Source: Acidobacteriota bacterium (lineage in GTDB: Bacteria > Acidobacteriota > UBA6911 > RPQK01 > DATIPO01). From it: a stretch of 64,000 nt of DNA. Below, in pieces: positions 40,999 through 49,176 of the stretch (position 1 is its first letter; every line of letters begins with the position of its first letter). A program made the position numbers and the translations under genes. The notes beneath the pieces were generated by a model that did no database searches, had not been told where the DNA came from, and saw nothing but the letters and a program-made list of their open reading frames with translations. The stretch spans positions 201,082-265,081 of the forward strand of contig DATIPQ010000017.1 of assembly GCA_035471785.1 (NCBI GenBank), in the 5' to 3' direction.

Positions 40999-41703
40999 TT
41001 AGCTCAGCGACCACGGGCGATTATCATGGCCATCACCTGGATGAATCGATCCGGCCGGCTGGTATGGCCGAAAGAGACGCTCGGCCCCCGGCCAAGTGGG
41101 GAGGCGCATCCTTGCGGCGATCTTGTACACCGGCATCGGGTGGCACCTTCTAATGCGGCCTCCAGCGGCCCTCGGCTCGCGGCCGGGGGCTTGGATGAGG
41201 GGGCGGGGCGGGGAGGAGGCGTCCAGGGGGGTCATGTAGAGGTCGAGGTCGTCGAGGTTTTGGGGGTCGGGGGCGGTGGTGTAGAGGAGCCAGGCGCCGT
41301 CGGGAGACCATTGCGGATACCAGTGCTTGCCTCCCTTCACGACCGCGCGGCGGCCGCTTCCGTCGGGACGGATGACTTCGATGTTGGAGGTTTCGCCGTC
41401 ATCGGAATAGAAGGCGATGAGCGAGCCGTCGGGTGAGAAGGCGGCCGAGGAGTTGGTGCGGTCATCGTCGCTGAGGCGCCGCGGATCGCTGCCGTCGGCA
41501 TTGGCCACGAAGATGTCGCTGGGCTGTCCTTCGGCCTTGCGGGAAAAGACCATGCGGAGGCCGTCGGGCGAGAAGGTGGCGCCAGCCGAGGTGCCGAGCG
41601 ACTCGGCCATCAGCCTGCGCTGGCCGCTGCCGTCGGCGTTCATGATGTAGAGGTGGGGGCTGCGTTCCTCCTCCTCCGATTCCGTGCGCCACCAAACCGC
41701 CAT
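40999..41703 (-). pseudogene. fragment of a TolB/PD40 beta-propeller protein
   Basis: Four PD40-type blades are readable: LYIMNADGSGQRRL, ATFSPDGLRMVFSR, IFVANADGSDPRRLS, AAFSPDGSLIAFYSD, PQWSPDGAWLLYTT. An in-frame TGA lies directly before the first ATG, and there is no signal peptide, so the N-terminus is missing. After about residue 180 the frame continues into a 26-bp repeat copy (giving IAARMRLP) and then non-protein sequence. It is a remnant of a larger exported propeller protein, broken at both ends. Confidence 0.75.
41096..41121 (+). repeat. 26-bp dispersed element inside the PD40 remnant
   Basis: GAGGCGCATCCTTGCGGCGA matches the consensus. It marks the junction where the propeller homology ends. 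Confidence 0.78.
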
Positions 41704-41880
41704 TCAACGGTAAACGCCTGATTTTTTGAACGACATCTCCGATCTCCCTTCCAGCCGCCATGTACGAGCATTTGACGGTTCTCAGTTTGCCAGAGGAGGA
41801 TTCCTCGCGTATTGGAAAAGTTTGACCTGGCGGCAAGGCCCCCGGTCAGAAACCGATTGGACCTTTGAAGGCCAGCGCCG

Positions 41881-41886
41881 TACAAT
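41881..41886 (+). promoter_or_regulatory. -10 element of the APC-USP gene
   Basis: TACAAT ends 9 nt before the ATG at 41896. No ribosome site is present, so the transcript is probably leaderless or nearly so. Confidence 0.5.
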
Positions 41887-41895
41887 CAATGGCCC

Positions 41896-44196
41896 ATGGG
41901 CGAGCCATCGCAATCGGCCGGCGGCAAGAACCACGAAGTTTCCTTCGCGCGCAGCCTGGGGCTCTTCGATGCCTCCATGATCGGCATCGGAGCCATGATC
42001 GGCGCCGGCATCTTCGTACTTACCGGCATCGCAGCCGGAGTGGCCGGGCCGGGGGCTCTGCTGGCCTTCATGCTCAACGGACTGGTCACGTTGCTGACGG
42101 CCCTGGCCTATGCCGAACTGGCATCCACCTATCCAAAGTCGGGAGGCGGATACGCCTTTATCAAAACGGCTTTTCCCGGACCTGTGGGATTCGCATCGGG
42201 GTGGATGCTCTGGTTCTGCTACATCATCGCCTGCGCCCTTTATGCACTGGGATTCGGCAGCTACTTCTGGGAAAGCCTGCACAGCGTAGTGCCGTTCTTC
42301 ACGAAATGGGCCGCGGGCACTTTCGGCGAGCAAGTCTCGATCATCTTCTTCACCCTGCTCATCGTCCTGGCCTTCAGCCTTATCAACATTCACGGCACCG
42401 CCGTCAGCGGGTCGGTGGAAAATATCCTGACGGTGGCCAAGATCATCATCCTGGCCATCTTCATCTACTTCGGCATGCGCCAGATCGCCGCCGAGCCGGC
42501 CCAGGCGGCGGCCAGCTTCGATCCCTTTCTGCCTCTGGGATTCAACGGCGTGTTGTTGGCCATGGGGCTGACCTTCATCGCTTTCGAAGGCTATGACCTG
42601 ATCGCCACCGTTTCAGAGGAGATCAAGCATCCCGAGCGCAATATCCCCAGGGCCACCATGATCTCCCTCGTCGTCACGGTGGTGATCTACCTGCTCATCG
42701 TCATCGTCTGTGTCGGAGCCATTCAGCCTCAGGAAGGCTCGTCCTGGGAGTTTTTGGGCGCCTATCAGGAGACGGCCATCGTGAGGGCGGCCGAGCAGTT
42801 CATGCCCTCTTTCGGGGTGGGATTGATTATTTTCGGAGGCCTGCTCTCGACTCTGTCGGCGCTCAACGCCTCGGTGCTGGCCTCTTCGCGGGTGGCCTTT
42901 TCCATGAGCCGCGACAAGATGTTGCTGCGCTCGCTGAGCCGCATCCATCCTCGCCGGCTCACGCCTCATCTGGCGGTGGCCGCCACCGGGGTGGTGACGG
43001 CCATTTTGGCGGCGGCCTTTCCCATCCAGGTGCTGGGATCGGCGGCCAGCCTCATGTTTCTGCTCACCTTCGCGCTGGTCAACTTCGCCCTGATCGCTTT
43101 GCGGCGCAAGTTCCCCGGAGAGCGGCAGGCCATGTTCCGGGTGCCCTTTTATCCGGTCACGCCGCTGCTGGCCATCGTGCTCAACCTGGGACTGGCCGTC
43201 TACCAGTTCAAGTTCGACCCCCGTTCCTGGTATATCGCCATCGCCTGGCTGCTGATGGGACTCTTCGTGTACTTCGCCTATTTCGAGAAGAAGGCGGCCA
43301 CCGAGATCCCGCAGGTGCTGGAGGTGGGGCGTCCGGCGGCCCAGGCCATCAAGCACTACCGCATCCTCATCCCCATTCACAACCCCGATCACGTGGAGCC
43401 GCTGATGAAGCTGGCGGTTCCCATCGCCAAGGCCAAAGAAGGCGAGATCGTGGTTCTCTCGGTGGTGACCATACCTCAGAACCTTCCCATCCACGAGGGA
43501 ATGCGCTTCATCAAGCAGAAGTCGCCCCTGCTGCGGGCGGCCAGGCGACAGGGACGCGAGGCCGGAGTCCACACCCGCACCGCGCTGCGCATAGCCCACC
43601 AGGCTCATGACGGCATTCTGCAGGCCGCCGAAAGCGAAGGCGCCTCGCTTATCGTCATGGGCTGGAAGGGATATACGACCACGCGCGACCGCATCTTCGG
43701 CGAAGTGGCTGACCGGGTTGTCCGTCACGCTCCCTGCGACCTGATGACCGTCAAGCTGGTCGAACCCTTCAAGTTCAAACGCATCCTGCTGCCCACCGCC
43801 GGTGGACCTCACGCTACGCTGGCAGCCGAATTCGTGGCTATACTGCGGTCGGAATATAAGAGCAAAGTGGCCTGTTGCTACGTGCTGGCCAAGGGCGCCA
43901 CGGAGCGTGACCGTCAGATCGCCGACGAGTGGATTTCAAAGACCGTCCAGCGCACAGCCCTTGAGAAGGTGTCCGAGCACCTGCTGATCGAATCGGACCG
44001 CATCGCCACTTCGCTGGTCAAGGCGGCTTCCGAGTACGACATGCTGGTCATGGGCTCTTCGCGCGAAGGGGTCTTTTCCAGCGTCCTCTTCGGCGAGATC
44101 CCCGAGAAAGTGGCCCGCTTCTCCGAGTCCTCGGTGATGATCGTAAGGCGTTTCGAGGGCAAGACCAAGGGCTGGATCAAGAAAATCCTCGGTTGA
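41896..44196 (+). CDS. APC-family amino acid permease with two C-terminal USP domains
   Basis: A 766-aa protein. Residues ~15-460 form a 12-helix APC transporter with the substrate-site motif SMIGIGAMIGAGIFVLTGIA and, later, LTFIAFEGYDLIATVSEEIK. Two universal-stress-protein domains follow. The first starts YRILIPIHNPDHVEPLMKLA and has LIVMGWKGY; the second starts KRILLPTAGGPHATLAAEF and ends DMLVMGSSREGVFSSVLFG, close to the G-x2-G-x9-G ATP loop. The soluble part probably senses nucleotide or stress and gates uptake of amino acids or polyamines. The gene stands upstream of the pnt operon but 100 bp apart. Confidence 0.9.
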   Translation: MGEPSQSAGGKNHEVSFARSLGLFDASMIGIGAMIGAGIFVLTGIAAGVAGPGALLAFMLNGLVTLLTALAYAELASTYPKSGGGYAFIKTAFPGPVGFASGWMLWFCYIIACALYALGFGSYFWESLHSVVPFFTKWAAGTFGEQVSIIFFTLLIVLAFSLINIHGTAVSGSVENILTVAKIIILAIFIYFGMRQIAAEPAQAAASFDPFLPLGFNGVLLAMGLTFIAFEGYDLIATVSEEIKHPERNIPRATMISLVVTVVIYLLIVIVCVGAIQPQEGSSWEFLGAYQETAIVRAAEQFMPSFGVGLIIFGGLLSTLSALNASVLASSRVAFSMSRDKMLLRSLSRIHPRRLTPHLAVAATGVVTAILAAAFPIQVLGSAASLMFLLTFALVNFALIALRRKFPGERQAMFRVPFYPVTPLLAIVLNLGLAVYQFKFDPRSWYIAIAWLLMGLFVYFAYFEKKAATEIPQVLEVGRPAAQAIKHYRILIPIHNPDHVEPLMKLAVPIAKAKEGEIVVLSVVTIPQNLPIHEGMRFIKQKSPLLRAARRQGREAGVHTRTALRIAHQAHDGILQAAESEGASLIVMGWKGYTTTRDRIFGEVADRVVRHAPCDLMTVKLVEPFKFKRILLPTAGGPHATLAAEFVAILRSEYKSKVACCYVLAKGATERDRQIADEWISKTVQRTALEKVSEHLLIESDRIATSLVKAASEYDMLVMGSSREGVFSSVLFGEIPEKVARFSESSVMIVRRFEGKTKGWIKKILG

Positions 44197-44298
44197 GGGT
44201 CACGTCTTTTTCTCCCCCCTGCTCGCTATCGGCCCATCCACCTGTTAAGATGCACGCGAAATGGGTAAACAATCGCAAGACAAGGGGTTATCAGTTCG

Positions 44299-45449
<1,151 letters not shown>

Positions 45450-45450
<1 letters not shown>

Positions 45451-45740
45451 TGGGAGCCGAAGTCGCAATCTTTCTGGCCTTTATCCTGATGCTTTCGATT
45501 TTTTTGGGATTCGAGCTGATTTCCAAGGTCCCATCCACATTGCACACGCCGCTCATGTCGGGCGCCAACGCCACCTCGGGCATCACCCTGGTGGGAGCGC
45601 TGCTGGCCTCGGGCTCGGGAGCCGAGGGCCTCAGCGTCATCCTGGGAACCCTGGCGGTGGCCTTCGCCACCATCAACGTGGTGGGAGGCTACATGGTGAC
45701 CAACCGCATGCTGGCCATGTTCAAGAAGAAGGGACAGTAG
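45450..45740 (+). CDS. pntAB: NAD(P) transhydrogenase, alpha subunit part 2 (membrane)
   Basis: A 96-aa membrane component with three helices (FLAFILMLSIFLGFELI, then GITLVGALLASGSG and LAVAFATINVVGGYM). It has HTPLMSGANATSGITLVGAL, a family hallmark. With PntB it forms the proton channel. The start codon overlaps the pntAA stop; pntB follows after 3 bp. Confidence 0.95.
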
Positions 45741-45743
45741 TAA

Positions 45744-47144
45744 ATGATTATCGCCATTGAACTCGTCTACATCGTCTCGGCCCTTCTCTTCGCCATGGGA
45801 CTCAAGCTGCTCAGCTCTCCCGCCACCGCCCGCCGGGGCAACCTGGTTTCGGCTTTCGGCATGCTGCTGGCCGTGGGGGCGACGCTCTTTCACCAGGGCA
45901 TCCTGGAATTTCAGTACATCGCCATCGGGGTTGTTGTCGGAGGCCTGATCGGCGCCGTGGCCGCTCAGCGCGTGGCCATGACCGCCATGCCCGAGATGGT
46001 GGCCCTTTTCAACGGCTTCGGCGGCGCCGCCTCGCTGCTGGTGGGCTGGAGCGAATACGTGAGAGATCCGCAGGCCATGACGCTCTTTCTCTCCGTCACC
46101 ATTCTCTTGGCCGTCCTCATCGGAGGCGTCACCTTTTTCGGAAGCCTGGTGGCCTGGGCCAAGCTGCAGGACCTCAAGCTGGGGCCGCTCAAGGTCGGTC
46201 CCGCCTTTCTTTATCCCGGGCAGCAATTCGTCAATAGCCTCCTGCTTCTGGGCATGGTGGCCGCCGGCGTCATGTTCGCCTTGGAGCCCGCCGGCGCCAC
46301 GGCCGAGACCTACTTCTATGTGGTTATCGGTATCTCGCTCCTGCTGGGCGTCCTCAGCGTCATGCCCATCGGAGGCGCCGACATGCCGGTGGTGATCTCG
46401 CTCCTCAACTCCTACTCGGGACTGGCCGCCTGCGCCGCGGGCTTCGTGATTCAGAACAACATCCTGATCGTGGCCGGATCGCTGGTGGGAGCCAGCGGAA
46501 TCATCCTCACCCAGATCATGTGCAAGGCCATGAACCGCTCGTTGGGCAACGTGCTCTTCAGCGGATTCGGAGCGGTCAGCACGGGTCCGGCCAAGGGAAG
46601 CGGCGAGCAGGGCGAAGCCAAACCCATCTCGCCCGAGGACACCTACCTGATTCTGGAAGCCGCTTCTTCGGTCTGCGTGGTGCCCGGTTACGGACTGGCG
46701 GTGGCCCAAGCCCAGCACGTGGTCAAGGAGCTGGGCGATCTGCTGGAAGCCAACGGCTGCGAGGTCAAGTACGCCATCCATCCGGTGGCCGGACGCATGC
46801 CCGGACACATGAACGTACTGCTGGCCGAAGCCGACGTGCCCTACGACAATCTGGTGGAGATGGACGACATCAACCCCATCATCGAGACCATCGACGTGTG
46901 CCTGGTGATCGGGGCCAACGACGTGGTCAATCCCTCGGCCCGCGAAGACGAGTCCAGCGCCATCTACGGCATGCCCATCATCGACGTCGACAAGGCCAAG
47001 ACGGTGATCGTCTCCAAGCGCTCGCTGGCCACCGGCTTCGCCGGCATCCAGAATCCGCTCTTCTTCAAGGACAACACCCGCATGCTCTTCGGCGACGCCA
47101 AGGCCTCGGTGCAGGCGGTGGTTTCGGAATTCAAGGGACACTAG
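45744..47144 (+). CDS. pntB: NAD(P) transhydrogenase, beta subunit
   Basis: A 466-aa protein. The N-terminal ~270 residues are membrane helices with GGVTFFGSLVAWAKLQ and ADMPVVISLLNSYSGLAA. The C-terminal dIII binds NADP(H): VVPGYGLAVAQAQHVVKEL, VKYAIHPVAGRMPGHMNVLL split at 20 residues, VIGANDVVNPSA and SKRSLATGFAG. The enzyme uses the proton gradient to make NADPH. It is the last gene of pntAA-AB-B. Confidence 0.95.
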   Translation: MIIAIELVYIVSALLFAMGLKLLSSPATARRGNLVSAFGMLLAVGATLFHQGILEFQYIAIGVVVGGLIGAVAAQRVAMTAMPEMVALFNGFGGAASLLVGWSEYVRDPQAMTLFLSVTILLAVLIGGVTFFGSLVAWAKLQDLKLGPLKVGPAFLYPGQQFVNSLLLLGMVAAGVMFALEPAGATAETYFYVVIGISLLLGVLSVMPIGGADMPVVISLLNSYSGLAACAAGFVIQNNILIVAGSLVGASGIILTQIMCKAMNRSLGNVLFSGFGAVSTGPAKGSGEQGEAKPISPEDTYLILEAASSVCVVPGYGLAVAQAQHVVKELGDLLEANGCEVKYAIHPVAGRMPGHMNVLLAEADVPYDNLVEMDDINPIIETIDVCLVIGANDVVNPSAREDESSAIYGMPIIDVDKAKTVIVSKRSLATGFAGIQNPLFFKDNTRMLFGDAKASVQAVVSEFKGH

Positions 47145-47147
47145 GGA

Positions 47148-47190
47148 AGTTCGAAGTCCGAGTTGCCAAGTTCGAACTGTTCGAACTTTA
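47148..47190 (+). repeat. AAGTTCGAA repeats after pntB
   Basis: The palindrome TTCGAA occurs three times in 43 bp, flanked by AAG or CTG. It overlaps no gene and lies between convergent 3' ends. Similar motifs are at 18328-18360. Confidence 0.45.
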
Positions 47191-47198
47191 AAGTCGAA

Positions 47199-48194
47199 CT
47201 ATTGTTGCTGGATGAAGGCTTTGACCTTGGCCAGAACGTCGCGGACGCTGTCGGCGCGGGAGCCCTCGGATTCCACTTCCAGGAACTGCTCGAAGCGGCG
47301 GATGGCTTCCTGGTAGTTTCCCGTGCGCAGATTACAGTTGCCGGTGTAGACGTAGAACTCGGCCGAATTGCCGCTGTCGCGCTCCGACTTCTGGAACCAG
47401 GCCAGGGCTTGGCCGAAGTCTTCCTGCTGGTAATGGGCCTCGCCCATGAACATGGCGGTTTCTTGGTCTTGCGCGTCCATCTGGGCGGCTTTCTTCAGGT
47501 AACCGATGGCCTCCTGGGGTTGGCTCAGATCAAGATGAATGGCTCCCAGGTTGCGGTAGACCACCGGCTGGTCGGGTGCGATCTCGGCGCTCTTGTGCAG
47601 GGCTTCGATGGCTCTGTCGGGTTGGCCCAGGGCCAGATACTCGACCGAGAGGTTGTTGTAGACGTGGAAGACGTCGGGTTTCTTTTTCAAGGCTTTGAGG
47701 TAGTGTTTGACGGCTTTTTCGTGGTCCTTCTTGGCCGCGGCCTGATCGCCTTTGTCGATTTCCTTGCGGACGTCCTTGGGCAAATCGAGCCAGGCGGCGC
47801 TGACCTTGCTTTCGTCGGTCGGCGGCAGTTCGGCGTCGACTCTGGGCTTGCCGAGGCGTATGGTGACGGTCTTGCGGCTGCCCGTGCTGAAGCCGGAATC
47901 GATGCGCACGATGGTTTCCACGGTTTCCCTGCCGGGACTTTCCAGGCGCAGGGTGTAGCTGCCGGTCTTGAGTCCGTCCAGGTAAACGTTGCCGCGGGTG
48001 GGGTGGACGATCTCCTGGCTGTAATAACCCGTGTTGGAGAACACAGACAGCATCATGCTCTGGGGCAGCGTATCCTCGCCGGGCGCCTTCATGACCTTGA
48101 CCTGCAAGGTGCTGGTTGCGTCGCGGCTGGGACCCTGGGCCGCCAGGGGAAGGGAGAGAAAAGTCAAGAGCAGAAAAAACGCCGCTTTCTTCAC
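47199..48194 (-). CDS. exported TPR protein with N-terminal beta-sandwich domain
   Basis: A 331-aa protein. A signal peptide is followed by a carboxypeptidase-regulatory-like domain (about residues 30-110, with GNVYLDGLKTGSYTLRLESP) and five or six TPRs (for example HVYNNLSVEYLALGQPDRAI and VVYRNLGAIHLDLSQPQEAI). The GTG at 48194 is chosen because GGAGG lies 5 nt before it; the upstream TTG at 48245 lacks a ribosome site. Probably a periplasmic scaffold. Confidence 0.8.
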   Translation of the reverse strand: MKKAAFFLLLTFLSLPLAAQGPSRDATSTLQVKVMKAPGEDTLPQSMMLSVFSNTGYYSQEIVHPTRGNVYLDGLKTGSYTLRLESPGRETVETIVRIDSGFSTGSRKTVTIRLGKPRVDAELPPTDESKVSAAWLDLPKDVRKEIDKGDQAAAKKDHEKAVKHYLKALKKKPDVFHVYNNLSVEYLALGQPDRAIEALHKSAEIAPDQPVVYRNLGAIHLDLSQPQEAIGYLKKAAQMDAQDQETAMFMGEAHYQQEDFGQALAWFQKSERDSGNSAEFYVYTGNCNLRTGNYQEAIRRFEQFLEVESEGSRADSVRDVLAKVKAFIQQQ

Positions 48195-48399
48195 CTCAGC
48201 CTCCGAAAAACCGTGTCCGATGTTTGCGATAGAGCGATTGAACAACTTTAGTGCATCGACGCCAAGATTGCAATCGGTGGAGTCGGGGTTGAGGAATTGC
48301 GTTCTTTTTGCTAAATTCTTTTTCTCCCATACTGGACCGATTCCGGTCCGAGGCGGTTACCACGACCACGATCCGGTAATGAACATGGAGATTGTTGAT

Positions 48400-49176
48400 A
48401 TGGACGGTTCCCCATCGCAGTCAATGATCGAGGCGCAAGGGTTGAGCAAGTATTACGGACCCTTCGTCGCCATCGAAGACATCAGTTTCTCCATTCCTCA
48501 GGGCCAGATCGTCGCCTTTCTGGGGCCCAACGGCGCCGGCAAGACGACCACCATGAAGATCCTGACCGGCTATCTCAGCCCCAGCCAGGGCGAGGCCCGC
48601 ATCGCCGGCCTGGACGTGCGCTCGCAGCGCATCGAGGCCGTCAAAAAATTGGGATACCTGCCCGAGAACGGTCCGCTCTACGAGGACATGACGCCGATGG
48701 AACTCTTGGAGTTTTTCGGCGAGGCCCGCGGGATGGGGCAAGAGCAACTCACAGCCCGTCTGGGTACGGTCATCGACCAGTGCGGCCTGGAGCAGGTGCT
48801 GGAGAAGCCCATCGGCAAGCTCTCGCGCGGTTACCGCCAGCGCGTAGGGCTGGCCCAGGCCCTGCTCCATGATCCCGAAGTGCTCATCATGGACGAGCCG
48901 ACGGCGGGACTCGACCCCAACCAGATCCGCGGCTTCCGCGAGAACATCCAGCAGTTGGGACGCACCAAGACGGTTCTCATTTCCACCCACATCCTGCAAG
49001 AGGTGGACGCGGTGGCCGACCGGGTTCTGCTGGTGCATAACGGGCGCCTGGTGTTCGACGGCTCTCCCGATGAGCTCAAAGAGAACGGGTCCCTGGAGCA
49101 ACCCTTTTACCGGCTCACCAACTATGGGCACCTGGCTGATTCCGACGGCGCCGGCGCTGCAGGGGAGGCAGGATAA
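48400..49176 (+). CDS. ABC transporter ATP-binding protein (GldA-like)
   Basis: A 258-aa ATPase. Walker A is FLGPNGAGKTTTMKI, the signature is KLSRGYRQRVGLAQAL, Walker B is VLIMDEPTAGLDPNQ, and the switch His is in LISTHILQEVD. It energizes the permease encoded directly downstream. ATG at 48400 has GGAG 9 nt upstream; in-frame ATGs at 48379 and 48385 are possible. Confidence 0.88.
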   Translation: MDGSPSQSMIEAQGLSKYYGPFVAIEDISFSIPQGQIVAFLGPNGAGKTTTMKILTGYLSPSQGEARIAGLDVRSQRIEAVKKLGYLPENGPLYEDMTPMELLEFFGEARGMGQEQLTARLGTVIDQCGLEQVLEKPIGKLSRGYRQRVGLAQALLHDPEVLIMDEPTAGLDPNQIRGFRENIQQLGRTKTVLISTHILQEVDAVADRVLLVHNGRLVFDGSPDELKENGSLEQPFYRLTNYGHLADSDGAGAAGEAG

